A stretch of DNA of 64,000 nt, from positions 1 through 64,000 of the forward strand of contig NZ_FNDD01000011.1 of NCBI RefSeq assembly GCF_900100015.1, read 5' to 3'. Both the position numbers and the translations under genes were made by a program. Positions 35,551 to 45,047 of the stretch are shown here, piece after piece. The notes beneath the pieces are model-generated. The model ran no database searches and was not told where the DNA came from. It worked only from the letters and a program-made list of their open reading frames with translations. Each line of letters opens with the position of its first letter. Within the stretch, counting starts at the first letter, position 1. Source of the stretch: Vibrio xiamenensis. Its GTDB lineage: Bacteria; Pseudomonadota; Gammaproteobacteria; Enterobacterales; Vibrionaceae.

Positions 35551-36156
35551 TTAGTGACTAACTGATACGGTTTGTTTTTCAGAGAAATCTTGCAGTGATT
35601 GATAGCCAGATTCCTTGGCATTAAAGAGGCTTTCAAGCTGTTCGCGGCTGTTGATTAGGCCTTTTGAGACAATGGCGCCGTTTTCATCCATCAACACCGA
35701 AAAGGGCAGCTTAGCAACGCGATAATTCAGCCCAAGTTGCTGTGACAACACATAAGGAATGGTGTCGAGTTTATGTTTGGCGATGAGTTCGCGCTGCGCT
35801 GGTTCATCACCATCACTGGCAAGCACCACGTTCAACCAAGACTGCTCTTGTTTTTGCAGACCACTCATTAGCGGCAGCAGCACTTTACAAATTGGACAGC
35901 TCGGTGAAACAAACAGCACCAATGTACTTTTTGGCTGCTGGCCGCCTAGGGTGACCATGCCTAAATTTAAACTCGGCAGAGTCATTGGTGCCGGGGTCTC
36001 GCCAAGTTCTGGTCCGTTATTGTTGATCATCGCGCCAACCGGTGTAATGCGTTCAAACAGAACACCTACTTGGCGTGATAGGGCCAAAAACGCCACGATC
36101 AGGCACACCACTAAGATAGACAGAATCGTCAGGGCGAAGAGTATTACAGTGTTCAT
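35551..36156 (-). CDS. aauD: MauD-like thioredoxin-fold maturation protein
   Basis: 201 residues. An N-terminal membrane anchor (VILFALTILSILVVCLIVAF) is followed by a periplasmic thioredoxin-like domain with the redox motif in FVSPSCPICKVLLPL (CPIC), typical of MauD. It is required for disulfide formation and stability of the small subunit, which has five predicted disulfides. It directly abuts aauE with no gap. Confidence 0.9.
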   Translation of the reverse strand: MNTVILFALTILSILVVCLIVAFLALSRQVGVLFERITPVGAMINNNGPELGETPAPMTLPSLNLGMVTLGGQQPKSTLVLFVSPSCPICKVLLPLMSGLQKQEQSWLNVVLASDGDEPAQRELIAKHKLDTIPYVLSQQLGLNYRVAKLPFSVLMDENGAIVSKGLINSREQLESLFNAKESGYQSLQDFSEKQTVSVSH

Positions 36157-36711
36157 TTAGAACTCCTTTTCTTGAGAAGCTTGATGGAGCTTTAACAGCG
36201 AATCTTGATTGTGCAGCAGTTGCTCGACCAGAAAATAACCAAGCCAAAGTACACAGCCGCTCATCAGTGCCACCAGTAATTCGGCAAGGTTGAGTGCTTG
36301 GTAATGCGTGACTAAAATTAAGCCAGTCAACGCGGCCAATACGCTATTGCGAACGATGGTTTTTCGCGATACCACCACAGGGGTGCCGCCGCAGCCGCAA
36401 TCAATTTCACGATGATTATTCTTCAAGCTTTGCCACATCGCGCTGGTATAACATGCCAGCAGGATCAGCATCAGCCCCGCACCTAAATCGGTATATTGGG
36501 CGCTGATACTCATCAGTACCGCCGCGATTTCCGCACCGAGAAGCGCGGTTGCAATCGCCATACTGGCTTTATCGAGTTTGGGCGAATAGTTGGCGATATA
36601 GCCGGAAAAACGACGTAAATCAGAGGCTTTATGCAGCGCGGCTTGCGTAAATACCAACACCATGAAGGTGAGTAGCGTTAAGTGTAAGCACGCAATCCAT
36701 GAGCTCATCAT
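36157..36711 (-). CDS. aauE: MauE-like membrane protein
   Basis: 184 residues with four or five membrane helices, of the MauE/DoxX-like redox-associated family. The conserved cytosolic or periplasmic loop REIDCGCGGTPVVVSR carries the family Cys pair. Helix one contains FTQAALHKASDLRRF. With MauD it serves in folding of the small subunit. It begins 2 nt after the aauB stop. Confidence 0.89.
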   Translation of the reverse strand: MMSSWIACLHLTLLTFMVLVFTQAALHKASDLRRFSGYIANYSPKLDKASMAIATALLGAEIAAVLMSISAQYTDLGAGLMLILLACYTSAMWQSLKNNHREIDCGCGGTPVVVSRKTIVRNSVLAALTGLILVTHYQALNLAELLVALMSGCVLWLGYFLVEQLLHNQDSLLKLHQASQEKEF

Positions 36712-36712
36712 A

Positions 36713-37855
36713 TTAATAATCCACCATCAGCATTTGGGTAAAGCCGCCAGCGTCTTCGATTTTATTGACTTCTTTACCTGCCAGAGGCGAGCCGCTAAAG
36801 GAGTATTTGGTCACAATGCCCCAGTCGGTTAAAGCAAATAGGTCTGGGCTTTTGGTTTGCGAAACCGCCAGTGAAATGGGTTCTTCGGCTTTCATGCGTG
36901 TCACGACTTTGTGCGTCTTCATGTTGACGCCCCAAATTTCAGTCGCGCCATCTTTATGGCTGCCTTCGTGACCGTCGGGGTGCATGGTGACAAACATGAT
37001 GTCATTGGGTTTGTTGTAGGCGATCACTTCGTAGCCGCCGGGTACCCAACCACCGTCGATGCCTTTGGTATAGCTAAATTTTTCATCCAGTTTGGCGGTT
37101 TTGCCTGAATCGTCTAGCACGTACATATTGCCGTTGAACGAGGTGAACATTAGCTTGTTGCCATCACGTTGTGAGGTGATGAAAAGCGCGTCGCTGTCAG
37201 TATCAAAAATTTTGTCGCTTTTTGATGCTTCGTAGCTGCTCGCATCACTACTAAGTTGATAGCTCGTCACCGTACCATCACCGCATAGCGAGCTGAACTT
37301 GGTTGCATCTTGAGATGGGTAAATGCCCCAGCAGCCTGGCGTTGGGACTTCCAAGACCGCTTTATTGGTCGCAAGGTCGACCACGGACACTGACGCCGCT
37401 GGCGTGGCATTTTGTACGAACGCGTATTTATCGCCAGAAGAGAGACTAAATGTGTTTACGGTGGCAGACACTTGCGCCATTTTGGGCGAGGTTTCGATCT
37501 CTTTATCCAGCTTAAGCCCTTTAACGTCAAACTTTTGCACAACCGCATCGATATCCCCCCAAACAATGCGTTTTGGGTAAACCGAAGCGGTATAGAGTTT
37601 GGATTTATCTTTAGACAGCCCGAATTGCGAAATCAGCCCAGTTGAGATATTGCCTTTGGCTTTAAGATCATTGGAACCAAATACCGTGACCATGCTGGTA
37701 CCGCTCCAACTTTGGTCCATGACGAACACATTTGGGCCGGGTTTTATCTCTTTTTCCACCGAGACATGGTCTGGAACGAACTGAGTCTCAGCCAGCGCGA
37801 CGGGGGCTTGGGAGAATGCGCTACACACCAGCAGGCACACTAAAGTTTTTCTCAT
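36713..37855 (-). CDS. aauB: Aromatic-amine-type dehydrogenase large subunit
   Basis: 380 residues. A signal peptide (LVCLLVCSAFSQAPVALA) is followed by a beta-propeller that forms the shell of the A2B2 enzyme. Diagnostic strings are SVVDLATNKAVLEVPTPGCW with GIYPSQD, SSLCGDGTV (a Cys pair matching the heavy-chain disulfide), and FVTMHPDGHEGSHKDGATEI. First gene of the operon aauB-aauE-aauD-aauA-cytochrome-cytochrome. Confidence 0.9.
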   Translation of the reverse strand: MRKTLVCLLVCSAFSQAPVALAETQFVPDHVSVEKEIKPGPNVFVMDQSWSGTSMVTVFGSNDLKAKGNISTGLISQFGLSKDKSKLYTASVYPKRIVWGDIDAVVQKFDVKGLKLDKEIETSPKMAQVSATVNTFSLSSGDKYAFVQNATPAASVSVVDLATNKAVLEVPTPGCWGIYPSQDATKFSSLCGDGTVTSYQLSSDASSYEASKSDKIFDTDSDALFITSQRDGNKLMFTSFNGNMYVLDDSGKTAKLDEKFSYTKGIDGGWVPGGYEVIAYNKPNDIMFVTMHPDGHEGSHKDGATEIWGVNMKTHKVVTRMKAEEPISLAVSQTKSPDLFALTDWGIVTKYSFSGSPLAGKEVNKIEDAGGFTQMLMVDY

Positions 37856-38352
37856 AGAATATTCCTTTTCAGATACAAGAAAGAGTGTTTAAGCAGTTAC
37901 TTAATGAGCAAGCAGTGTACCAACACGCTGCGTAGTTGTTGCATTTGTAATCGATTTCAACATGCGATGTTAATAACTCACTGATTATCCTGATTAAATA
38001 AATTTATAAATGTAAAAATTTATTTAACATCAATGACTTATGTCATTTGGTGTTTTGAACCAAGAAGAAGCAAAATGCTTAGTTTTGGGGTTTCAAAATG
38101 GGGAGGAGATCACTTTGGTCAGACCGATGTAGCACTATGAATTACAAAGAAAAATTGACCGATGCCATTGTTCGTTAGCGAGAATGTCGCGTCCAAAAGT
38201 GCTCGAGATACGCATTTTGGTGCATTGATGTTGCCATCTGTATATGAGCGCGTACTGATAACAAAACCGCCAGTGGATAAGAATTGCGAGGCGGTTTTGA
38301 ATAATCACTTTATGACGTAATTAAATCGGGCGCTTGACTGGTGGTATCAGGC
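37856..38352. promoter_or_regulatory. Control region upstream of the aau operon
   Basis: No gene seen. An 11-bp inverted repeat TTAAATAAATT (37994-38004) / AATTTATTTAA (38017-38027) lies about 140 bp before the aauB start and could be an operator or hold the promoter. The right part ends in the terminator at 38262-38299 that belongs to the flavocytochrome gene. Confidence 0.45.
38262..38299 (-). terminator. Terminator of the ferric-reductase-like gene
   Basis: Perfect 10-bp arms CAAAACCGCC/GGCGGTTTTG with an 18-nt loop, about 53 nt past the stop of the leftward gene; on that strand the right arm ends in TTTTGTT. Confidence 0.65.
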
Positions 38353-39684
38353 TTAACGCATTTCAAAGTATTCACAGTGAAAACGTTGGCTTGGAAAGCC
38401 GCGTTTTGTCAGCCAAGTTTTTAATGCGTTAGCAAACCCACTTGGGCCACAAAACCAAATCGAGCGCTGGAGCAAATCCGGTACTTCTTGAGTTAATCGT
38501 TCGATATTGAGTTTTGGTTCGCTTCGATTATCAATCACATGCAGGATAATATTGGCTCGATTTGCTAGTGTATTTAGCTCGTCAATAAGCTCAGGATCTG
38601 GGCTCAGCGTGCAGTAATAAAGGCGAACATTTTGCTCGCATGGTTTTTTTGCACGTTCGGCTAGTATCGCCTTAAATGCGGCAATCCCCACGCCACCCGC
38701 GATCCAAACACTTGGTTTTTCATCGTCAAACTCAAAGCGGCCATAAGGGCCTTCTACTTGCAGTGTGTCGCCACACTGAACGCGAGTTTTCAGCTCGCAA
38801 GTAAAGTCGCCAAGTTCTTTGATCAGAAACTCGAGTTGCTGATTGTGTTCATCATAACTGGTGATGGTGAACGGGTGTGGTTGCTCATGGGCACATTTAA
38901 GGTAAGCGTATTGACCGCTTCGATGCCCTGGCCAGTCAGTTACTTTGACGGTTAAGCGGGTGGTTTTATTGATGCTGTGATAATCAACATCGACCACGTT
39001 GGCCAAATAGGTATGGCGTTGGCCGATGCGTCCAAATAGGCTATACAGCGCGGCGAGTGTGCCTATTATTGCCAGCGCAATCACGACATAGGTAATCGGT
39101 TGTGACCAATAAGTGCGTTTAATCAGCAATATTGAATGAAAGGCAACGGCGATAAAGCACAGCGCCATTAATTTGTGGGTAATCTTGAACGGTTTGTAGC
39201 CAATAGCGGAAACCAGTGCGATGACACTCAGCACTATCAGGGCATAGAAACTCCATTCTCCGGCTAACAATGCTTCAGGGCGCAGCGCGGCGACCCAAGC
39301 TTGCAGTGGTTCACCAGGCACATTCCAGCCACTATGACCATGATTAGGCGCGGCAATAACGCCCCAATCAATCAAATAACGCGGGCTTTTTACCAGCAAC
39401 CAATGAAGTGTTGCTGTCACCACGGCGCTTATCCCAAGCCATTTGTGTAAATGATACGATTTATCCAGGCCATTGGTCATTCGTTCCACCCAAGCAAAGC
39501 GCATCACCAACAGCATTGCAATGCTCATCATAGAGAGGGCCAATAGACCCGTCAGTTGAATCAGTGAAGCGCGAACGCGGAAAAAGTCCTCGCTATTACT
39601 GACAACAAAATCACCTGCTGCTTGCCACCATATCAGGGAGATAGCAGCCAAAAATACCCCGATGGCGAACCATTGTTTACGCAT
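38353..39684 (-). CDS. Ferric-reductase-like transmembrane flavocytochrome oxidoreductase
   Basis: 443 residues. Six membrane helices form a ferric reductase-like haem domain (residues 1-220) with His ligands in SYHLHKWLGIS, VVTATLHWLLVK and MALCFIAVAFHSILL. A ferredoxin-reductase module follows: FAD-binding HPFTITSYDE, and NAD(P)H-binding WIAGGVGIAAFKAIL and IWFCGPSGFANAL. It would move electrons from cytosolic NAD(P)H across the membrane. AAGGAGG precedes the ATG. It is separated from aauB by about 500 bp and a terminator, so it is a separate unit. Confidence 0.85.
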   Translation of the reverse strand: MRKQWFAIGVFLAAISLIWWQAAGDFVVSNSEDFFRVRASLIQLTGLLALSMMSIAMLLVMRFAWVERMTNGLDKSYHLHKWLGISAVVTATLHWLLVKSPRYLIDWGVIAAPNHGHSGWNVPGEPLQAWVAALRPEALLAGEWSFYALIVLSVIALVSAIGYKPFKITHKLMALCFIAVAFHSILLIKRTYWSQPITYVVIALAIIGTLAALYSLFGRIGQRHTYLANVVDVDYHSINKTTRLTVKVTDWPGHRSGQYAYLKCAHEQPHPFTITSYDEHNQQLEFLIKELGDFTCELKTRVQCGDTLQVEGPYGRFEFDDEKPSVWIAGGVGIAAFKAILAERAKKPCEQNVRLYYCTLSPDPELIDELNTLANRANIILHVIDNRSEPKLNIERLTQEVPDLLQRSIWFCGPSGFANALKTWLTKRGFPSQRFHCEYFEMR

Positions 39685-39985
39685 CTTTTCCTCCTTGGTA
39701 TTCCACCTTTGAGTTCCTGATATAAGGCTATCCCGCGCTTGGTAAAGCGACGCAAAGGATTCGTAAAGCCAGGTAAATTGGACTTAGGTTGATGAGGTAG
39801 GTCCGTGCGTACTTGGTGGAAAAAACAACAAATTTTGCTCAAAGCACAGAAGTGTTAGCGATATAGAATCTAATACTATATGGGTAAATGAATGTCACAA
39901 TTTTCGTCTATATTAATTAGAAGAACTAAAGGGGCGAGGCGATTTGGATGCCAACCAACAGCAGTGAGGCGAGCGAAGAAGCCCA
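39685..39985. promoter_or_regulatory. Divergent promoter region, flavocytochrome and signalling operon
   Basis: No gene seen. The centre is AT-rich (around 39840-39920) and should hold the promoter of the signalling operon. A GTAAAGC direct repeat occurs at about 39741 and 39763. No known operator was recognised. Confidence 0.35.
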
Positions 39986-41119
39986 ATGAAACAGTCACAT
40001 TTTCACATACTTTGTATTGATGACGATGAGTTTATGCTTAAAGCGACTCATCGCTTGTTGAGACGGTTAAAGCCCGAGTGGAAAATGGACTTCATTTCAG
40101 ACCCAACCTGCTGGCAGCAGAGTGTTGACCCAAGCGCTCCTCCCGAACTGATACTCAGCGATTTGTTGATGCCCAAGTTACAAGGCGACGAGTTACTCAA
40201 GCAAGTGGCAACGCGCTATCCAAGCACAGTGCGTGCGTTGATAACCGGCGATTCATCGCGAGATATTCCCGAACTTGCCGGCGCCAATGTGCACTTTATT
40301 TTGCCTAAACCGTTTACCGAGAGTGATTTTTCTTACGTGTTAGACAGTGTTGAGCGCCTGTACGATTTGCCGCTCAGTGATAAAGCGCGAAATCAGCTAG
40401 CTGGGCTTGAAGCCTTGCCGGTACTGCCATCGCGAATTCGCAAAATTAACCAAGCGTTGCGCGACCCGGATGCTGATGTGGGACACATAGCACTGATGGT
40501 GAGTGAAGAGCCAGCGTTGGTTGCGCGCTTACTGCAGCTAGCAAATTCGGCGTATTTGGGCTTTGGTAAGCAGACGATGTCGGTGGAAGTTGCGTTAAAT
40601 CGTTTAGGTACCACAGTGACCAGTGCACTTGCAACCTGCATGCTGGCGCAAAAAGTGTTTAGCCAAGTGTCGGCGCAGGAGCATCAAAGTATTGTTGACC
40701 AACATCTTAAATTGGCTGGGCTAAGCCGCAATTTAAGTGAACAGCTTGGCGTTGCCAAAGCGCATCAAGAAAGTATTTATTTGGCCGCGTTAATGAGCGC
40801 ATTGGGCGAGCTGGTGATCCGTGAAATGGGCACTCATCAGCAGGATATCGAAAGTCTCTCGACTATAGAACCCGGCCGCAGTGATGCGTTAGTGATTACC
40901 AGTTACATCTTAATTTTATGGGGCTACAGCCTAGAGATTGCTCAGATTGTACTCGAAAGTGAGGAGGAAATTGAACTCACAACATTGCCGCAAAGCGAGG
41001 GACAAATGATATGGCTGTGCCGTCAGTGGATGAAACAAGATAGTCAAACAAGTCGAAATCAATTTTGCCAGCAATTGGCACCCCAAATCGGCCACTTTTT
41101 TCAAGATTGGCCAGAATAA
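39986..41119 (+). CDS. Response regulator with HDOD output domain
   Basis: 377 residues. The receiver (1-125) has ILCIDDDEF, the phospho-acceptor Asp in LILSDLLMPKLQGDEL, Thr in ALITGDSS and Lys in LPKPF. The HDOD domain (about 140-350) begins GLEALPVLPSRIRKINQALR and contains PALVARLLQLANSAYLGFG. HDOD proteins are signalling scaffolds related to HD phosphohydrolases but without catalytic activity. First gene of a compact seven-gene operon; 22 nt before the next gene. Confidence 0.88.
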   Translation: MKQSHFHILCIDDDEFMLKATHRLLRRLKPEWKMDFISDPTCWQQSVDPSAPPELILSDLLMPKLQGDELLKQVATRYPSTVRALITGDSSRDIPELAGANVHFILPKPFTESDFSYVLDSVERLYDLPLSDKARNQLAGLEALPVLPSRIRKINQALRDPDADVGHIALMVSEEPALVARLLQLANSAYLGFGKQTMSVEVALNRLGTTVTSALATCMLAQKVFSQVSAQEHQSIVDQHLKLAGLSRNLSEQLGVAKAHQESIYLAALMSALGELVIREMGTHQQDIESLSTIEPGRSDALVITSYILILWGYSLEIAQIVLESEEEIELTTLPQSEGQMIWLCRQWMKQDSQTSRNQFCQQLAPQIGHFFQDWPE

Positions 41120-41141
41120 TAAAATCAATGAGGAGTCACGT

Positions 41142-41507
41142 ATGGGAATGTCTGTCACCGTTGTTGATGATTCAAAAATGTCGCGCCGCGCTGTTATTCG
41201 GGCTTTACCGGACGAGTTTAAGCTCGATTTGCATGAGGCTCAAAATGGTATGGAGGCGATCGCACTGTTTGAGGATGGCAAAGCCGATGTGATGTTTTTA
41301 GATTTAACCATGCCCGAAATGGACGGCTTTGAAGTACTCGCAAAACTCAAAGAGAGTCAAGCGCGAAACTTTGTATTTGTCATCAGTGCTGATATTCAAC
41401 CTCAATCGCAACAAAAAGTCATGGAACTCGGCGCTGTACGTTTTTTGCACAAGCCTCTTGAGCCAGAGCAATTGAAAGTTGTGCTGAAAGAGGTAGGGCT
41501 ACTATGA
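41142..41507 (+). CDS. CheY-like single-domain response regulator
   Basis: 121 residues with all receiver residues: acidic pair in TVVDDSKMSRR, Asp in VMFLDLTMPEMDGFE, Ser in FVISADIQ and Lys in LHKPLEPEQ. No output domain. Its stop overlaps the start of the CheC-like gene (ATGA), which suggests that the two products work as a pair, the second dephosphorylating the first. GAGGAG precedes the ATG. Confidence 0.9.
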   Translation: MGMSVTVVDDSKMSRRAVIRALPDEFKLDLHEAQNGMEAIALFEDGKADVMFLDLTMPEMDGFEVLAKLKESQARNFVFVISADIQPQSQQKVMELGAVRFLHKPLEPEQLKVVLKEVGLL

Positions 41508-42094
41508 GCATTCAACTAACCGAAGATCATGAAGACTTTCTTAAAGAGTCACTCAATATTTCGATGGGTAAAGCGGCAAATAAGTTGGCGGAATTGATTG
41601 GTTTGCATGTGACTTTGTCGGTACCGCAAATCATGTTGGCGTCGCCAGAGCACCTTAATCGTCAACTGAGCTATGAAGAGACATTCCATTACACCCAGCA
41701 GTCGTTTTTTGGTGAGCTCAGCGGTGAAGTGATCACCTTGCTGGGAAAAGAAGGTGGAACCTTGCTGGCGCGCGAAATGTGCTCCCTTGAAGATGAGACG
41801 CAACTCCAAGACAGTGATTTGATTGATTGCATGTTGGATGTTTCCAATATTCTCTCTGGGGCAAGCTTGCGAGGTCTATGTCAGCAAGTGGAAATGAATA
41901 CCAGGATTCAACCTCCGGTGATTTTGATTCCGTCGCGAACGCCGTTACCGATGGATAAATGGGATCAATCACTGATGCTGCAAGTTTCGTTTTTAATCGA
42001 AGCGGTCAAATTTGAATCGGAGACCATCATCTGCTTCGCCGATAACGGCTTGGTTCAGTTGCTGAGTCGTTTAGACGATTATCTACAAGAATAG
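41504..42094 (+). CDS. CheC-like response-regulator phosphatase
   Basis: 196 residues of the CheC/CheX/FliY family. The first active-site helix has exactly the D-x3-E-x2-N-x22-P phosphatase signature (DFLKESLN, then Pro 22 residues on in LSVPQI). The second helix has DCMLDVSN, where Asp replaces the usual Glu, so one site may be weaker. It should dephosphorylate a receiver, most likely the CheY-like protein whose gene overlaps it. No classical chemotaxis gene is adjacent. Confidence 0.82.
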   Translation: MSIQLTEDHEDFLKESLNISMGKAANKLAELIGLHVTLSVPQIMLASPEHLNRQLSYEETFHYTQQSFFGELSGEVITLLGKEGGTLLAREMCSLEDETQLQDSDLIDCMLDVSNILSGASLRGLCQQVEMNTRIQPPVILIPSRTPLPMDKWDQSLMLQVSFLIEAVKFESETIICFADNGLVQLLSRLDDYLQE

Positions 42095-42103
42095 GGAGCG
42101 ACA

Positions 42104-43393
42104 ATGAAATCCAAGTTGCTGCTGTCTGATTTGCTCAATCAAATGTCTTTTGCGTTATGTATTGTTAAGCGCGACTACAGCATTGTGATGGCCAACCAAT
42201 ATTTTTTGTCGCGAGTAAAAGGCATAAGTAACAATATTGTCGGTGAAAATTTACTCAAGTTATTCCCCGATTCCGCCAAGTTTTTAAAGCGAAAAGTGGA
42301 TACCGCTTTCATGATTGAGTCGCCGAGTTTCTCTTCTTGGGAACAATCGCCCCATGTGCTGCCGTTTAAAACTTCAAGGCCAGTATCGGGTCGAGAAGAG
42401 CGCATGTACCAAGATTTAGAGTTGATTCCTATTCACAGTGAAAACGGGGTTTTAGAACATTTGTGTTTGTGCGTGTACGACTCAACAATCACCGCCAGTC
42501 AGCAAAAGGAATTGACTGATGTGACCAATCGGCTGCGCCAAGAGCATCAAGCATTAAAGCAAGCGCAAACGCAGCTTTTACAATCAGAGAAGATGGCCTC
42601 GATTGGCCAACTTTCAGCAGGGATCGCCCATGAAATCAATAACCCGATTGGTTTTATTACGTCAAATATGCAAACCCTTGATGACTATTTCAAAAAAATG
42701 ACCGGTTTTATCGAGAGCGTGAATGCTCTGATGGCAGAGGAGGAGGCATCCGCGGTGCGAAGTAACATCGCCGAACTTTACGCCAACGCGCAACTGGATT
42801 TCATCATTGAGGATATCGCCGATCTTATCAGTGAATCGCTCGAAGGATCTTCTCGTGTGATGGCAATTGTAAAAAACCTCAAAGAATTTTCCCATGTCGA
42901 CAGCGCCGATTGGGCCTGTGTCGATATTACCGAAGGCATTGACTCAACGCTTCGCATCATTAACAACGAAATCAAGTATCACATAGAGGTCGAGCGCCAT
43001 TACGCCGCCAACACACCGAATATTTATTGTCAGCCAATGCAGCTTAACCAGGTATTTTTGAACATTTTGGTCAATGCCAGTCAGGCAATTAAAGAGCAAG
43101 GCGTCATTCGCGTCGATGTGGCGCCACTGAATGACGACAAAGTTGAAATCAAAATCTCGGATACGGGCTCTGGCATCGATAAAAAACACTTGGCATCGAT
43201 ATTTGAACCGTTTTTCACAACCAAACCAGTGGGGTCGGGGACGGGGCTTGGGTTATCGGTATCTTATGGCATTGTCCATGCCCATAACGGCAGCATTGAA
43301 GTGGAAAGTGAACTCAATGTAGGAACGACTTTTACCATAACTCTACCGGTTGCTGGTGCAAGTCAAGCCGAACACACCAAAGAGACTGAGTAG
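42104..43393 (+). CDS. Cytosolic PAS-domain sensor histidine kinase
   Basis: 429 residues and no membrane helix. A PAS-like domain occupies the first 130 residues (SFALCIVKRDYSIVMANQYF). A coiled coil leads to HisKA with the phospho-acceptor in GIAHEINNPIGFITSN, and to the ATPase domain: N box FLNILVNASQAIKEQG, G1 ISDTGSGIDKKH, G2 GTGLGLSVSYGIVHAHNG. The NtrB-like HEINNPI type of H box lacks a fused receiver, so its partners are the separate receivers of this operon. AGGGAG precedes the ATG. Confidence 0.9.
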   Translation: MKSKLLLSDLLNQMSFALCIVKRDYSIVMANQYFLSRVKGISNNIVGENLLKLFPDSAKFLKRKVDTAFMIESPSFSSWEQSPHVLPFKTSRPVSGREERMYQDLELIPIHSENGVLEHLCLCVYDSTITASQQKELTDVTNRLRQEHQALKQAQTQLLQSEKMASIGQLSAGIAHEINNPIGFITSNMQTLDDYFKKMTGFIESVNALMAEEEASAVRSNIAELYANAQLDFIIEDIADLISESLEGSSRVMAIVKNLKEFSHVDSADWACVDITEGIDSTLRIINNEIKYHIEVERHYAANTPNIYCQPMQLNQVFLNILVNASQAIKEQGVIRVDVAPLNDDKVEIKISDTGSGIDKKHLASIFEPFFTTKPVGSGTGLGLSVSYGIVHAHNGSIEVESELNVGTTFTITLPVAGASQAEHTKETE

Positions 43394-43420
43394 CTCGCAT
43401 TAAAAAAGATAGGTGAATAC

Positions 43421-45037
43421 ATGGTGGCGTACGCAGAAATTCTGGTGGTAGATGATGAACCGCATATTTTACGAGCAATAGAGCGCGAGCTACGCACCAA
43501 GGTTGCGCGAATTCATACCGCAACTTCTGCCAAAGCAGGGTTGGATTTATTGGACAGAACCCATATTGATTTAGTGATCACCGATTATCGTATGCCGGTA
43601 ATGAATGGCGCAGATTTTTTGTTGGCAGTGAATGCTAGTTATCCTGAAATACCGACCATTATGCTTTCCGGGCAAGCCGATATTGTCGGAGTGTCAGCGG
43701 CGCTCAATGCTGGGGCGCTGAATAAATACGTCAATAAGCCTTGGGATAAAGATGCCTTATTCTCGACCATATGCAGCACTTTAGAACAACATAAAGCGCG
43801 CTCTCAACGTGATAAGCTCACCGGTTGTTGGTCGGCGAGTGAGTTAACTCGGCGTTTTGAACAACTGGATGAGCACCCCCAAAGGCCTTGGTTGCTGGTG
43901 ATGCTCGACATCGAAGATATGTCGAAAATCAACGACCAGCTTTCTGTTGTGGTTGGTAACCAAATTCTCAGTGATTGCGCCGCGCAGCTGAACGCCTTTC
44001 AATCGATTAAATGGTATCGAGCCGCCGATAAATTTATCTCTTTGCTTGAGTACTCCTCAGATGGTCACTACTTGCTAAAAAATATTCAAGTTTGGGTTGA
44101 TAATCTGGCTCGCGAAACCGAATTAAACTTTAAAGTTAAATTACTACTGAGCGAGGTCAGTTCTTGGAGAAATAAGTCCATCAATCAATATAACATCGCC
44201 GCGCGTAAACAAAAGAGGCGTGAAATTACCGATAGAATGTATTGGTTGGAGGATAGTCAGGAGCAGCGTGATGTCATCGAACTGAAAGATGTCATTTCTG
44301 ATATTGAAACCGCTCGTTTCGAAGCGTTTTTCCAGCCGCAGATGAATTTGGTTACCCAGCAGATCGATGGTTGTGAAGCTTTGGTTCGCCGCCGGTTATC
44401 TGATGGCGGTTTTCAAAGTCCGAATCTATTTATGCCGCTGCTGACTCAGCACCATCTGGTCGATGTCGTGACTGTCACTGTGTTTGAGCAAGTATTATCG
44501 TTAGTAAAAAGCTTACGTGAGCAAAATATTAAGCTGAAAGTCAGTTTTAACGTTACCCCGAAACAGTTGGAGAAAGGCTTTATTTATAACTTACTGCTGG
44601 GGTATTTAGACGACTATAAAGCCTGCATCGCTCAAGTGGGCATCGAGATGGTTGAAACGGATAAGATTGAAGATTTCGACGCGGTTCGCTATGAGTTGGA
44701 ACGCCTGAAAAGCCTAGGCGTTACCGCAGCGCTCGATGACTTTGGCACCGGTTTTTCGGGTTTTGATTCGCTGTGCGACTTACCGTTTGATGCGGTCAAA
44801 ATTGACGGTCGCTATGTTCGCTCGATAGGGACAAACGATAATAGCCGTGTGATTCTGCACTCCATCACTCAAAGCGCTAAAACTTTCAATATCGATATTG
44901 TTGCCGAATGGGTCGAAGAGCCAAATCAAATCGAGTACCTCAAAAACCAAGGCTGCACACATGCACAAGGTTATCTGATTAGCCCACCGCTATGTCGGCT
45001 CGATTTCCTCAATTATTTACACGACTACCAAGCTTAA
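43421..45037 (+). CDS. Response regulator with degenerate GGDEF and apparently active EAL domain
   Basis: 538 residues. Receiver (1-125): VVDDEPHIL, Asp in LVITDYRMPVMNGADF, Lys in VNKPWDKD. GGDEF-like middle part (about 128-290) has AADKF where GGDEF is expected, so it cannot make c-di-GMP. The EAL domain (about 300-530) keeps the catalytic set: EAL in GCEALVRRR, Asn in FNVTPKQL, Glu in EMVETD, Asp pair in LDDFGTGFSG, Lys in VKIDGRYV, Glu in VAEWVEE and Gln in AQGYLISPP. It should hydrolyse c-di-GMP under receiver control. Confidence 0.9.
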   Translation: MVAYAEILVVDDEPHILRAIERELRTKVARIHTATSAKAGLDLLDRTHIDLVITDYRMPVMNGADFLLAVNASYPEIPTIMLSGQADIVGVSAALNAGALNKYVNKPWDKDALFSTICSTLEQHKARSQRDKLTGCWSASELTRRFEQLDEHPQRPWLLVMLDIEDMSKINDQLSVVVGNQILSDCAAQLNAFQSIKWYRAADKFISLLEYSSDGHYLLKNIQVWVDNLARETELNFKVKLLLSEVSSWRNKSINQYNIAARKQKRREITDRMYWLEDSQEQRDVIELKDVISDIETARFEAFFQPQMNLVTQQIDGCEALVRRRLSDGGFQSPNLFMPLLTQHHLVDVVTVTVFEQVLSLVKSLREQNIKLKVSFNVTPKQLEKGFIYNLLLGYLDDYKACIAQVGIEMVETDKIEDFDAVRYELERLKSLGVTAALDDFGTGFSGFDSLCDLPFDAVKIDGRYVRSIGTNDNSRVILHSITQSAKTFNIDIVAEWVEEPNQIEYLKNQGCTHAQGYLISPPLCRLDFLNYLHDYQA

Positions 45038-45047
45038 GGGGACACCG

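Noticed and set aside
43805..44290. Active diguanylate cyclase in the REC-GGDEF-EAL protein
   Set aside because: The signature reads AADKF instead of GGDEF, so cyclase activity is not expected.
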